A DNA stretch of 64,000 nt from UBA1450 sp964452355 (GTDB lineage Bacteria; Patescibacteriota; Microgenomatia; UBA1406; GWC2-37-13), in the NCBI GenBank assembly GCA_964452355.1, contig CAYVKV010000004.1, positions 34,881-98,880 of the forward strand. Reading direction: 5' to 3'. The translations under genes and the position numbers were made by a program. The notes below the pieces were generated by a model. The model was not told the DNA's origin and made no database searches. It was given only the letters and a program-made list of their open reading frames with translations. This document shows positions 25,405 through 34,705 of this stretch, one piece after another; position 1 is the first letter of the stretch; each line of letters begins with the position of its first letter.

Positions 25405-26700
25405 CTATTTTCCCAAGGCAGCATACAGATCCTTCACTGTTTTGCAATTGTCTGATGAATATGTTTTGCTAAACCGCAGTCTCTTTCCCTCATTGATTAC
25501 TTTGGTTTGACTAAAAACTGATCGAATTTCGCCTAGTAGTCCGACTTCACCCGTAAACATGGTTTTTGTTGAAATGGAAATATTTTTAACTGAAGATATG
25601 ACCGCTGCAACTATCCCGAGATCCGCTGCGGGAGACTTAACATCAACTCCTCCAACTACATTAACGTATAAGTCATATTTGCCAAGCGAGATATTCAGAT
25701 TTTTTTGTATGACCGCAAGAAGCAAGAGTACCTTATTGTTGTCGACACCTCTTACAACACGGCGCGGCATAGACAAAAATGTAGGGGAAGCTAACGCTTG
25801 AATTTCAAAAAAAAGTGGACGTTTGCCCTCCATCACCCCTACAATTGATTTTCCGGGAACGTGCAGTTCATTATCGCCTTCGACAAACGCAAGGGGATTA
25901 TCAACCTCAACAAGACCCGAATCTTTCATTTCAAAGATGCCGATTTCATCAGTTGAACCGAAACGATTTTTTTGTGCGCGTAGTATACGGAAATTTGAAA
26001 CTCGTTCACCTTCAAAATGCAGGACGGCATCAACCATATGCTCAAGGGTCTTTGGTCCCGCCACATCGCCATCTTTTGTGACGTGACCCACGATCATAAT
26101 GGGCACGCCCGACTCCTTAGCGAGGCGAATAAGCTTTGATGTGGCTTCACGAAGTTGTGACACATTTCCCGGAGGACTATCGACATCTTTTGAATATACT
26201 GTCTGAATGGAGTCGATTACTATGACATCCGGCTTATGCTTCATTTCATCAATGCCATCGATAATTCCCTCAACCTGCAGGGTATCTGAAAAAACAAATG
26301 AGGGAAGTTGAAGCTTCAGTCTGTCGGCGCGATCTTTGATCTGTTCAGCAGACTCCTCTCCTGAAATGTACACGGTATTGAGATTTTTTAGTCCCTGCAA
26401 AAGAAGTGTGGATTTTCCCACCCCAGGCTCACCAGATATGAGTATTGCAGAACCCTTTACCATTCCGCCTCCCAGAACTCGATCAAACTCAAACATTCCC
26501 GTTGAAACACGACGATTGTCGAGAGGTTTTATTTTTTGAAATGAAGTTTTTGAAAATGATTGTGTTTTGCTTGATTTGGTTTTGTCAGGTTCGCCGATTC
26601 CACGAGCTTCTTTGAACGTTTCCCACTGTTGACAGTTGGGACACCGTCCGAGCCATGCAGCAGATCCTTCGCCACAATTTGAACAAATAAAAAGAGTCAT
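25405..26700 (-). CDS. radA: DNA repair protein RadA (Sms)
   Basis: The 431-residue protein has a C4 zinc finger (C6, C9, C20, C23), a RecA-like ATPase (Walker A GEPGVGKS, 90-97; KNRFG motif), and a Lon-protease-like C-terminal domain (VVGGVDVKSPAADLGIVAAVISS). RadA/Sms is a hexameric helicase that extends recombination D-loops. TACAAT (26707-26712) lies 6 nt before the ATG. It is divergent from nusA. Confidence 0.96.
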   Translation of the reverse strand: MTLFICSNCGEGSAAWLGRCPNCQQWETFKEARGIGEPDKTKSSKTQSFSKTSFQKIKPLDNRRVSTGMFEFDRVLGGGMVKGSAILISGEPGVGKSTLLLQGLKNLNTVYISGEESAEQIKDRADRLKLQLPSFVFSDTLQVEGIIDGIDEMKHKPDVIVIDSIQTVYSKDVDSPPGNVSQLREATSKLIRLAKESGVPIMIVGHVTKDGDVAGPKTLEHMVDAVLHFEGERVSNFRILRAQKNRFGSTDEIGIFEMKDSGLVEVDNPLAFVEGDNELHVPGKSIVGVMEGKRPLFFEIQALASPTFLSMPRRVVRGVDNNKVLLLLAVIQKNLNISLGKYDLYVNVVGGVDVKSPAADLGIVAAVISSVKNISISTKTMFTGEVGLLGEIRSVFSQTKVINEGKRLRFSKTYSSDNCKTVKDLYAALGK

Positions 26701-26773
26701 AGGTATATTGTACCTGAGACTTTTTGAATGTAGCCAGTGGAAGGATCAAATATATTGTTATAGCTTCCTTTCA

Positions 26774-26801
26774 TTGAATTTACAATCTTTTCTGTTAGAA
26801 T
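26774..26801 (+). promoter_or_regulatory. Promoter of the nusA-infB operon
   Basis: TTGAAT (26774-26779), 16-nt spacer, TAGAAT (26796-26801). The -10 ends 7 nt before the nusA ATG, so transcription should begin at or next to the start codon. Confidence 0.6.
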
Positions 26802-26808
26802 TAGCTGT

Positions 26809-27915
26809 ATGGTAATTGTAAAAAGTGAGTTTACACTGGCATTGAATCAGGTCGCATCCGAACGTGGGATTACGGTGGTTGAAGTAATCGAGTCGATGCA
26901 AGCCGCTATTTTAGCCGCATTTCGAAAAGAGCATCCAGAAATTGCAATCGGAGAAGAAAATGATGTGGATCCTGGTGTTGAGGTGAATATCGATAATGTT
27001 ACGGGAGAAACTCAAATTCTTAAAGATGGAGAAAATATTACTCCTCCGGGGTTTGGGAGAATTGCAGCACAAACTGCACGGCAAGTTATTATTCAAAAAA
27101 TCAGAGAAGCAGAAAAGAAAACAGTCATTTCTCATTATCAGGATCAGGTAGGAAGCTTAGTTCGTGGACGAGTTATTCGACGTGATTTAAACAATATTTA
27201 TATAGATATTGGGAAGACCGAAGGTGTTGTTCCCCGAGATGAGCAGATAAGAAATGAATCGTATGTGGTAAACAACAAGTATGTGTTTTATCTAAAAGAA
27301 ATTGCAACAACTTCAGCAGGGTACTCTCGCATTATTCTTTCTCGCACCCATCCAAATCTTATTTCAGAGCTTTTCAAGCGTGAAGTGCCTGAAGTAGGAA
27401 ATGAGACGGTAGTGATAAAAAAAATTGTACGAGAACCGGGTGAACGAGCAAAGATTGCCGTTTTTAGCAGCCAAAGTGGCGTGGATCCTGTTGGCGCATG
27501 TGTCGGTCAAAAAGGTGTTCGTGTACAGACGGTGACCGATGAGTTGAATGGAAAAGAAAAAATTGATATTATCCAATGGAACGAAGATCCAAAACTATTT
27601 ATTATTAGTGCATTATCTCCAGCGGATGTACAAGCAGTCGAGCTTGATCATGAGGCAAAACGTGCAAGAGTTACCGTTCTTGAAGCACAGGCGCCACTTG
27701 CCATAGGGAAAGGTGGAGTAAATGTAAATCTTGCAGCGAGACTCTCAGGCTTTGAAATAGATATTGTTCAAATAGATGATCCAAATGCTCCAAAAGAAGA
27801 AGACAAGCAGTCAGCAAAAGAGCAGGAAAGTGAGTCTGAAATTGAAAAGCCAAAAAAGAAACGAAGCAAAAAGAAAACTGAAGAAACAAGCAAGGAAAAG
27901 CCAAGTGAGGAATAG
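26809..27915 (+). CDS. nusA: Transcription termination/antitermination factor NusA
   Basis: The 368-residue protein has an N-terminal RNA-polymerase-binding domain (1-110), S1 domain (about 125-195; VGSLVRGRVIRRDLNNIYIDIGKTEGVVP) and two KH domains (about 205-330; DPVGACVGQKGVRVQTV, PLAIGKGGVNVNLAARLSGF). The acidic repeats of longer NusA are replaced by a Lys/Glu-rich tail from about 335. It heads a nusA-infB cluster. The usual ylxR and rimP neighbours are not present. Confidence 0.96.
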   Translation: MVIVKSEFTLALNQVASERGITVVEVIESMQAAILAAFRKEHPEIAIGEENDVDPGVEVNIDNVTGETQILKDGENITPPGFGRIAAQTARQVIIQKIREAEKKTVISHYQDQVGSLVRGRVIRRDLNNIYIDIGKTEGVVPRDEQIRNESYVVNNKYVFYLKEIATTSAGYSRIILSRTHPNLISELFKREVPEVGNETVVIKKIVREPGERAKIAVFSSQSGVDPVGACVGQKGVRVQTVTDELNGKEKIDIIQWNEDPKLFIISALSPADVQAVELDHEAKRARVTVLEAQAPLAIGKGGVNVNLAARLSGFEIDIVQIDDPNAPKEEDKQSAKEQESESEIEKPKKKRSKKKTEETSKEKPSEE

Positions 27916-27975
27916 AGTCTGACAGGTATTCTCCAGAGATCTCACCATTCATACTAATTCAATTATCATATCGAA

Positions 27976-29430
27976 ATGAATAGATCACCAATTGTCACAA
28001 TTTTAGGTCATGTTGACCACGGAAAAACGACACTCCTTGACACCATTAGAAAAAGTAGACTGGTATCAAAAGAGCATGGAGGGATAACTCAGCGCATTGG
28101 TGGATATGAAATAAAAACAGGTATAAAAGGGTATGATATTGAAAAAATAACCTTCATTGATACCCCTGGGCATGAAGCTTTTTCAAAACTTCGTTCACGA
28201 GGAGCAAATGTTGCAGATATCGCGATCCTCATCATTGATGCGTCAGATTCTGTAAAACCACAGACTATTGAGTCGATTGCACATATAAAAAGTGCAAAAA
28301 TCCCCTTCATTGTCGCAATGAATAAGATGGATCTTCCCGGTGCAAAACCTGAGAAAGTCAAAAAAGATCTTCTCAAATATGAAGTGGTCACCGAGTCAAT
28401 GGGTGGAGATGTTGTTGCGTTACCTATTGCAGCTACAAAAGGAGAAGGCATCCGAGAACTTTTGGAAGCAATATTACTCATAGCGTCAGATATAGACCTT
28501 TCGTATGATCCAAACGGTCCATCAGAAGCATATATCATTGAGACAAAGAAAGATCAAAGGGGTATGGTGGTGAGTTTAATAATAAAAAATGGAACCATTC
28601 GAATTGGAGATGAAATATATTCAAATCAAGAAAAAATCAAGGTGAGGGCACTTATAAATGATATAGGTAAAAGCATTCAAGAGGTTGTTCCCTCAACGCC
28701 ATTTGAAATTCTTGGATTTTCTAAACTTCCTGAGGTAGGGACGCTTATTACATCGAAGCATCAGGATGTTTCGGATTCTCAAAAAGAAGATCTAGCTAAA
28801 CCTCCTCAAATGGATGTAACATCAATGCTTCAACGTGAGGGAGAAGAAAAGCAAAAAAAATTAACTGTAATCATAAAAGCAGACGCGCAAGGCACGCTTG
28901 AAGCAATACTTGCGGCATTATCAGATAATAATAATATTGAAATTGTACTCAGTAGCATTGGAAGTGTACACCGCTCAGATATATTTCTTGCTAAAACGAC
29001 CAAGTCTATAATAATAGGATTTTCAGTTGCGGTTGATAATGAAGTTAAGCAACTCGCATCTCAAGAAAAAGTTATTATTAAAACCTACAATATTATATAC
29101 GAATTATTGGATGAGCTTGATGAAGTATCAGAACTTATTCATGAAAAAGAAGAGCGTGAAAAGAATTTGAAAGCTCAGGCAAAAATTTTAGCAACGTTTG
29201 TCATAGAAGGTGAAACAGTATTTGGGGCACTCGTCACAAAAGGAAAAGTAAATCTCGGAGACACGGCAGAAGTATATCGGAAAGATAAGCTTATAGGAAA
29301 ATCGAAATTAACTTCGCTGAAAAATCGTTCTAAAACAGTTCAGGAGGTCAAAAAAGACCAAGAGTGCGGAATGCAATTCACACCTACGCTTGACATAAAG
29401 GTTGGTGATATGATAAAATTCATCCTATAA
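27976..29430 (+). CDS. infB: Translation initiation factor IF-2, minimal form
   Basis: The 484-residue IF-2 begins directly at the G domain (ILGHVDHGKTTLLD at 9-22; DTPGHEAF; NKMD), followed by domain II, domain III (LTVIIKADAQGTLEAILAAL) and the fMet-tRNA-binding domain IV (FVIEGETVFGALVTKGKVNLGD). The long N-terminal region and IF2N modules are wholly absent. TATCAT lies 6 nt before the ATG, so there may be a second promoter inside the operon. Confidence 0.95.
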   Translation: MNRSPIVTILGHVDHGKTTLLDTIRKSRLVSKEHGGITQRIGGYEIKTGIKGYDIEKITFIDTPGHEAFSKLRSRGANVADIAILIIDASDSVKPQTIESIAHIKSAKIPFIVAMNKMDLPGAKPEKVKKDLLKYEVVTESMGGDVVALPIAATKGEGIRELLEAILLIASDIDLSYDPNGPSEAYIIETKKDQRGMVVSLIIKNGTIRIGDEIYSNQEKIKVRALINDIGKSIQEVVPSTPFEILGFSKLPEVGTLITSKHQDVSDSQKEDLAKPPQMDVTSMLQREGEEKQKKLTVIIKADAQGTLEAILAALSDNNNIEIVLSSIGSVHRSDIFLAKTTKSIIIGFSVAVDNEVKQLASQEKVIIKTYNIIYELLDELDEVSELIHEKEEREKNLKAQAKILATFVIEGETVFGALVTKGKVNLGDTAEVYRKDKLIGKSKLTSLKNRSKTVQEVKKDQECGMQFTPTLDIKVGDMIKFIL

Positions 29431-29447
29431 TAAATTAGGATTGCATT

Positions 29448-30572
29448 ATGATGCCACAAGGAAACCAGCCTGAAGACATAGGAAAAATGATACAGCAAAT
29501 AAAAGAGTTTGTCTCAAAACATGGCTCTGGAATTGTTGTACTGCCTGCAAAAGCCACCCCTGACGCAATAGCTGCGGGGACATCTCTTTATCTGGCGCTC
29601 ACCAAACTGGGGAAAAACGTCTCTCTTGTTGCATCAACTACTGTTCAGAGTGATATGATTGGTGCTGATAAAATAAAAACTGAACTTCAATCAGGAGGCG
29701 ACAATCTTGTTGTCTCATTTCCGTACCAAGAAGGAGCAATAGATAAAGTAGATTACAATATTCAAGGAGAGCAATTTAATTTGGTTATTGTGCCTCGCGA
29801 GGGACATGCAAAGCTCAAGCCTGACGATGTTCAATTTTCATATACCGGAGGTAAAATCGACTTTATTATCACCGTTGACGCTCCAAATCTCAATGCGCTT
29901 GGAGATATATATAGTAAAAATCAACGACAGTTTGAAGGTACTACTATCATAAATATTGACCGACATCTTATAAATAATTCATTCGGGATGATCAATCTTG
30001 TGTCAAAATCAAGCTCTTCAACTTCTGAGTTGGTATTTAAAGTAATTCAAGGACTGAGTGTTGAAATCGATAAAGATATTGCAACAAACTTACATTCGGG
30101 AATAATGATCGCTACAAACAATTTTACCGCGTATTCAGTAAATGCGGATACTTTTGAAGCGATCGCATCCCTTCTTCGTGCTGGGGCAGTCAAAAAACCT
30201 ATGCAAGTTCCTCCGGGAGGAAATCAATTTGGAAGACCATTTGGGGGTCCGATTGGTTCATATGGCCAGCAACGACCATTCAATCCACAGCCGATGTATA
30301 GCCAACCGCAACCAATGTATGAACAGCAAGACCAACAACCGGTTTCTCCATTCCAGCAAAATGTTCAGCAAAGTGCATTTCAATCGGGAGTTGTCAATCA
30401 GCAACAACCACAACCTCAATTTAAACAACAACAGTCATTTGAAAAACAATCAAAGAATATCACCGAGGTTGAATCTGCACCATCTTCACCAGAGGGTCAA
30501 AAAACTTCCAATGATACTCCCGAAAGCTTTTTGAAACCAAAAATCTTCTCGGGGAGTGGCGGCTTGGTATAA
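29448..30572 (+). CDS. DHH-phosphoesterase-like protein with degenerate catalytic motifs and Gln-rich tail
   Basis: The 374-residue protein's first ~250 residues follow the DHH fold of NrnA/RecJ-type phosphoesterases, and its place after infB fits the nusA-infB-rbfA-nrnA order of other bacteria. The metal-binding motifs are altered: PDAIAAG stands where xDxDxxxS is expected, VDAPN for the second, and NIDRH for DHH. Catalysis is therefore doubtful. Residues about 255-350 are rich in Gln, Pro and Phe and are probably disordered. rbfA is not between the genes. Confidence 0.65.
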   Translation: MMPQGNQPEDIGKMIQQIKEFVSKHGSGIVVLPAKATPDAIAAGTSLYLALTKLGKNVSLVASTTVQSDMIGADKIKTELQSGGDNLVVSFPYQEGAIDKVDYNIQGEQFNLVIVPREGHAKLKPDDVQFSYTGGKIDFIITVDAPNLNALGDIYSKNQRQFEGTTIINIDRHLINNSFGMINLVSKSSSSTSELVFKVIQGLSVEIDKDIATNLHSGIMIATNNFTAYSVNADTFEAIASLLRAGAVKKPMQVPPGGNQFGRPFGGPIGSYGQQRPFNPQPMYSQPQPMYEQQDQQPVSPFQQNVQQSAFQSGVVNQQQPQPQFKQQQSFEKQSKNITEVESAPSSPEGQKTSNDTPESFLKPKIFSGSGGLV

Positions 30573-30581
30573 TGAAACTCT

Positions 30582-31553
30582 ATGGATGTGGTTTCATACT
30601 TGCTCATTATTTTTGCAACTCTGCTCATTTTATTTGTACTTCGCACGTGGCTAAATCGTCTTGAAGATACATCAAAAATTTCTGAAGAACTCACGCAGTG
30701 GCTCAAGGATATGGGTGAGTCAAATAGACAGGTTGATCGAAAGCTTACTCAAAACATGGATATGTTCAATAAACGTTTGGATAGAGCGGCAGAAGTCATA
30801 TCAGGTGTTCAAAAAAGCATTGGAGAATTTTCTGAAATAGGGAGATCAATGCAGCAACTGCAGGAATTTTTACAATCTCCAAAACTGCGGGGAAATATTG
30901 GCGAGCAAGTATTGAAAGAACTTTTAGCTCAAAGTTTGCCACCTGAGACCTACTCTTTACAGCATGAGTTTAAAAATGGTCAACGAGTGGATGCGATTGT
31001 CAAGACAAGTCAGGGACTGATCGCGATTGATTCAAAATTTCCTCTTTCCAGTTTTAAGCTCATGATGAACTCCAGATCTGATGAAGAGCGTGAACAAATG
31101 GCAAAACAATTTATACGCGATGTCAAAAAGCATACGGCGTCTATCTCCCAAAAATATATTTTGGTCACCGAAGGAACGCTCGATTATGCCCTTATGTATA
31201 TTCCTTCTGAAAGTGTTTATTATGAAATCATTAATCGCAGTGAACTGTATGATTATGCAACCGAAATGCGCGTGGTACCAGTCTCTCCAATGAGTTTTTA
31301 TGCATATTTAAAGGTGATTCTCATCTCTCATGAAGGAGCTCGAATCCAAACACAAGCCAAGGAAATTCTTATCATTTTGCAATCAATGAAAAAGGATTAT
31401 GAAAAAACCGATGAGGCGTTTTCTATCCTGAATAAACACATTGGAAATGCTTTTAATCAATCCAATAATGTCGCACAAAATTTAAACAGTCTTGGACAAA
31501 AAATCGAATCCACTTCGCACCTCACTTCAGGTGAGAAAAAGATGATAGAATAA
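30582..31553 (+). CDS. rmuC: RmuC-family DNA recombination protein
   Basis: The 323-residue protein has an N-terminal membrane helix (5-22), a coiled coil (about 30-90), and the RmuC nuclease-like domain (SPKLRGNIGEQVLKELLAQ..., VDAIVKTSQGLIAIDSKFPLSSF). RmuC limits DNA inversions at short repeats and has a PD-(D/E)XK-like core. It lies between the DHH-like gene and recJ with gaps of 9 and 11 nt, so they form one transcript. Confidence 0.9.
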   Translation: MDVVSYLLIIFATLLILFVLRTWLNRLEDTSKISEELTQWLKDMGESNRQVDRKLTQNMDMFNKRLDRAAEVISGVQKSIGEFSEIGRSMQQLQEFLQSPKLRGNIGEQVLKELLAQSLPPETYSLQHEFKNGQRVDAIVKTSQGLIAIDSKFPLSSFKLMMNSRSDEEREQMAKQFIRDVKKHTASISQKYILVTEGTLDYALMYIPSESVYYEIINRSELYDYATEMRVVPVSPMSFYAYLKVILISHEGARIQTQAKEILIILQSMKKDYEKTDEAFSILNKHIGNAFNQSNNVAQNLNSLGQKIESTSHLTSGEKKMIE

Positions 31554-31564
31554 GTCCTTGAAGT

Positions 31565-33244
31565 ATGAAAATCACTTATAAACACGAGGTTACATCAAAA
31601 ATCAAACCTCAAGAAATGATTGACCTCATTCTTAAATCTCGCCATATCGAAGATATTGATTCCTTTCTCAATCCGACATCGCCACTTGATTTCACGCTCG
31701 AAGATTTTGGTTTTAAAAAGAAAGAAATATCAACGATGTTGAAGCGTCTTGCCAAGATTAAGAAGAACGATGAAATGATTGTTGTGTACACCGATTATGA
31801 CGCCGATGGGATCACCGGAGGAGCCGTTCTTTGGGAAACGCTTCATCTTCTTGGATTTAAGGTAATGCCGTATGTCCCGCATCGAAAAACAGAAGGGTAT
31901 GGTTTTTCAAAAAAAGGGATAGATACCGTGAAAGAAGAGTTTAATCCAACACTTATCATGAGCGTTGACCATGGAATTACGGCTAAAAAGGAAGTTGAAT
32001 ATGCAAATAAACTCGGCATCGATGTGATCATAACCGATCATCATCACCGACAAGAAGAAAAGGTTCCAAATTCGGCTCTTGGCATTTTTCATATTCCGGC
32101 GTTATCCGGGTCAGGAACTGCATACATGGTGGCAAAAGAAATATTTAATCACTTTAAAAGCGGTGCTTCAAAATTCAAAATTCTTGAAAAATATTTTAAA
32201 ACAGATTATCTTGTGCTTGCGGCAATCGGAACGGTTGCAGACTTAGTTCCATTGGTTGGTCCCAGTCGAAGTATTGTGACCTATGGATTGAAATCATTTT
32301 CCAAAGTGGAACGCCCCGGCATAAAACACATTCTTAAAGAAGCAAAGATTGAGGACAAGGAGATTCGACCCTATGAAATTGGGTTTATTATTGCGCCACG
32401 CATCAATGCAGTTGGAAGGCTTGAGCATGCCATAGATGCCTTGAGACTCCTTTGTACGACCGATGAAAAACGAGCATCTGAGCTCGCGCAAAAAATTGGA
32501 GACATGAATACAAATAGGCAAGAATTGGTCAAAGAACAGGTTGCAGAAGCTCAAGCTCAAATGAAAAAATTCAAAGGTATTCCAAAGCTTATTATTCTCT
32601 ATACAGATCATTGGCACGAAGGAGTGATCGGGCTTATTGCCGGAAATATTCTTGAGGAGTATTATCGTCCAACCATTGTGATGACAAAAGGTGATGGATT
32701 TTATAAAGCATCAGTGAGGTCAATTCCGGGATTTCATGTCACCGATTTTTTGAAAACACTTGATTCGTATTTTACAAACTATGGTGGCCATGCTGCTGCT
32801 GCGGGATTTACCTTGAAAGGTGAAAAACTTGAAAAGTTTCTAGAGGTTGCAGTCAAAAAAGCGGAGAAGATAATAACAAATGATATGCTTGAACGAACGA
32901 TCGAAGTTGATATGAAAATGCCACTGTCTGCAGCGACTAAGCAATTGGTGAATGCGTTGGAAAAGCTTGCTCCATTTGGAATGGGAAATGCAAAGCCAAC
33001 GTTTGTTTCAGAAGCTTCGGTGATTCATGCAAAGATTCTCGGCAAACAGCGAAATCATATGAAATTACAGGTAAAAGATATGACCGAACAATCATTTCCT
33101 CTTGATATGATCGCCTTTGGTCAAGCGGAGATTTTTAAGCAATTATCCAAGAATCAGAAAATCACATTGGTATATAATCTTGATCTTAACGAATGGAATG
33201 GACAAGTAAAAGTGCAAGGCACGGTGAAACATGTTGAGTTGTAG
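31565..33244 (+). CDS. recJ: Single-stranded-DNA-specific exonuclease RecJ
   Basis: The 559-residue protein has intact DHH motifs: YTDYDADGITGG, SVDHGI and ITDHHH. It also has DHHA1 (GGHAAAAGFTL) and the C-terminal OB domain. It degrades ssDNA 5' to 3' in recombination and mismatch repair. The last codons double as the -35 of the next gene's promoter. Confidence 0.95.
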   Translation: MKITYKHEVTSKIKPQEMIDLILKSRHIEDIDSFLNPTSPLDFTLEDFGFKKKEISTMLKRLAKIKKNDEMIVVYTDYDADGITGGAVLWETLHLLGFKVMPYVPHRKTEGYGFSKKGIDTVKEEFNPTLIMSVDHGITAKKEVEYANKLGIDVIITDHHHRQEEKVPNSALGIFHIPALSGSGTAYMVAKEIFNHFKSGASKFKILEKYFKTDYLVLAAIGTVADLVPLVGPSRSIVTYGLKSFSKVERPGIKHILKEAKIEDKEIRPYEIGFIIAPRINAVGRLEHAIDALRLLCTTDEKRASELAQKIGDMNTNRQELVKEQVAEAQAQMKKFKGIPKLIILYTDHWHEGVIGLIAGNILEEYYRPTIVMTKGDGFYKASVRSIPGFHVTDFLKTLDSYFTNYGGHAAAAGFTLKGEKLEKFLEVAVKKAEKIITNDMLERTIEVDMKMPLSAATKQLVNALEKLAPFGMGNAKPTFVSEASVIHAKILGKQRNHMKLQVKDMTEQSFPLDMIAFGQAEIFKQLSKNQKITLVYNLDLNEWNGQVKVQGTVKHVEL

Positions 33245-33262
33245 GAGATTATGTCCTATAAT
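33234..33262 (+). promoter_or_regulatory. Promoter of the LytR_C-domain gene inside the recJ 3' end
   Basis: TTGAGT (33234-33239), 17-nt spacer, TATAAT (33257-33262). The -35 lies within the final codons of recJ. A leader of about 30 nt precedes the ATG at 33299. Confidence 0.65.
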
Positions 33263-33298
33263 GGGTTAATTCTTTTTAGAAGTTTTTTTATATAAAAT

Positions 33299-33865
33299 AT
33301 GTGGAAAATAATTATCGGAGCAATTGTAGTTGTTTTGATTGCGGCAGGGGGATTTCTTTACTATCAATCGTCTCAAAAAAAACTTGCGAGTCCTCCGACT
33401 GACACAACGGTGACTATTACGAATGAACCATCTGCTACGCCAACACCGGAAGATGTCAAGGTTGATGAGTATTCAATTGAAATTCAAAATGGAAGTGGAA
33501 TCGCTGGAGAAGCGGGGCGCGCCCAATCACTTATTGAGGAACAGGAATTTGTCGTTGACTTGACAGGAAATGCGGACAATTATGATTATACAGAAACAGT
33601 AATTCAGGCTAAAGAAGGCGTGAGCGAAGCATGGCTTGATAAGTTGAAAGAAGTCTTGAAAGGAAAATATGAAGTCAAATCTCAAGTCGAGACTCTTGAT
33701 GATGCAGATTCAGACTCTGATGTTGTGGTGATCATTGGACAAAATGATTCAGATGGGGACTCCATGGTAGTTGAGGAAGAAGAAACGACTGAAGAGACGC
33801 CAATTCCGACCACTGAAGTAACGGGAACAAAAACGCCGACACCAAGTCCAACGAAGAGTGCCTGA
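33299..33865 (+). CDS. Membrane-anchored LytR_C-domain protein
   Basis: The 188-residue protein has an anchor helix (4-22), a Thr/Pro-rich linker, one LytR C-terminal domain (PF13399; about 60-140: YSIEIQNGSGIAGEAGRAQSLIEEQEF...SDVVVIIGQN), and an acidic-to-Thr/Pro-rich tail. LytR_C domains occur alone or with LCP ligases that attach polymers to peptidoglycan; no LCP domain is present here. The location is probably extracytoplasmic. Confidence 0.8.
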   Translation: MWKIIIGAIVVVLIAAGGFLYYQSSQKKLASPPTDTTVTITNEPSATPTPEDVKVDEYSIEIQNGSGIAGEAGRAQSLIEEQEFVVDLTGNADNYDYTETVIQAKEGVSEAWLDKLKEVLKGKYEVKSQVETLDDADSDSDVVVIIGQNDSDGDSMVVEEEETTEETPIPTTEVTGTKTPTPSPTKSA

Positions 33866-33893
33866 AAGGCGACTTCGATCATTCATGAGACGC

Positions 33894-33909
33894 TATCATA
33901 AGTATGATA
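33894..33909 (+). promoter_or_regulatory. Inverted repeat over the -10 of the 33920 gene
   Basis: TATCATA-AG-TATGATA is a perfect 7-bp inverted repeat. Its right arm supplies TATGAT, a -10-like box 11 nt before the ATG. It could be an operator or simply two symmetric -10-like boxes. Confidence 0.35.
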
Positions 33910-33919
33910 TGCTCTTTCT

Positions 33920-34705
33920 ATGAATATTCTCAATTCAATTCATATAATTCTCCCTAAAAAGGATACTGCTTTTACTGAGCAGCTGATAGCTTTTCTTTCT
34001 CCATTTGGTACCGTGGAAGATGGTGATATGACTTTTACCAAATCGGATGATTCCTTTTTTCCTGAAATTGTATTCTCAATTAAAGCATCAGAAGTTCCCC
34101 ATGCCTTTTTTCATAGTAAGCATGATTTTGAAATGAAGGTGGATATTCTTAATAGTACCGGTAAAGAGAAAGAAAGTCCTCACACCTATACACCAATAGA
34201 TATAGAAATAGTAGCAAATCGTCTTCAGGGAAGGAAAGTGATGGGGCTTGACCATGTCGGATTTAATCTTCCCTGGTTTGATGGGATACATCCGGATATT
34301 CTCAAACTGAGGACACAGTTCTCAGATAAATCTGTTTATAAACTATTTCCAACGGGAGAACCGTGGGATTTCATTCTTCCTGCAACGTATGATGAGATAA
34401 TTAATCAGGAAAGAATTAATTATTCAATAGTTCGACGACCAAAATTTGAGATTGTATCATTTGATAAATCTTCTCGACCGCTTATTCAGTTTGACCTTCA
34501 AATTCAAGAAGAAGCTCAAATTATCCAAAATCTTTTTCCTGAAGGTATTTATGACCCCGGACCGAATAATGTTTGGGTGTATTTAAAAAACCCATATGAT
34601 TTGGATATTTGTCTGGTATTAAACGAACAAAAAGTTGGAGATTGGGGTGAATTTTTTACATCTTCTCCACCGTCTCAATTCCCAGAAGATTCAAGCAATG
34701 CTTGA
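33920..34705 (+). CDS. Hypothetical cytosolic protein (261 aa)
   Basis: I do not recognise the family. The protein has no signal peptide or membrane helix and is acidic with many aromatic residues. The segment GLDHVGFNLPWFDG in the middle and a repeated beta-alpha-beta pattern suggest a glyoxalase/VOC-like fold, but this is only an impression. Its last 50 bases overlap the converging argS gene, an unusually long 3' overlap. Confidence 0.65.
   Translation: MNILNSIHIILPKKDTAFTEQLIAFLSPFGTVEDGDMTFTKSDDSFFPEIVFSIKASEVPHAFFHSKHDFEMKVDILNSTGKEKESPHTYTPIDIEIVANRLQGRKVMGLDHVGFNLPWFDGIHPDILKLRTQFSDKSVYKLFPTGEPWDFILPATYDEIINQERINYSIVRRPKFEIVSFDKSSRPLIQFDLQIQEEAQIIQNLFPEGIYDPGPNNVWVYLKNPYDLDICLVLNEQKVGDWGEFFTSSPPSQFPEDSSNA

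Noticed and set aside
30250..30480. Gln/Pro-rich tail as a tandem repeat or CRISPR-like array
   Set aside because: The codons are irregular and in frame with the DHH-like gene; there is no constant unit or spacer. No CRISPR array was seen anywhere in the window.
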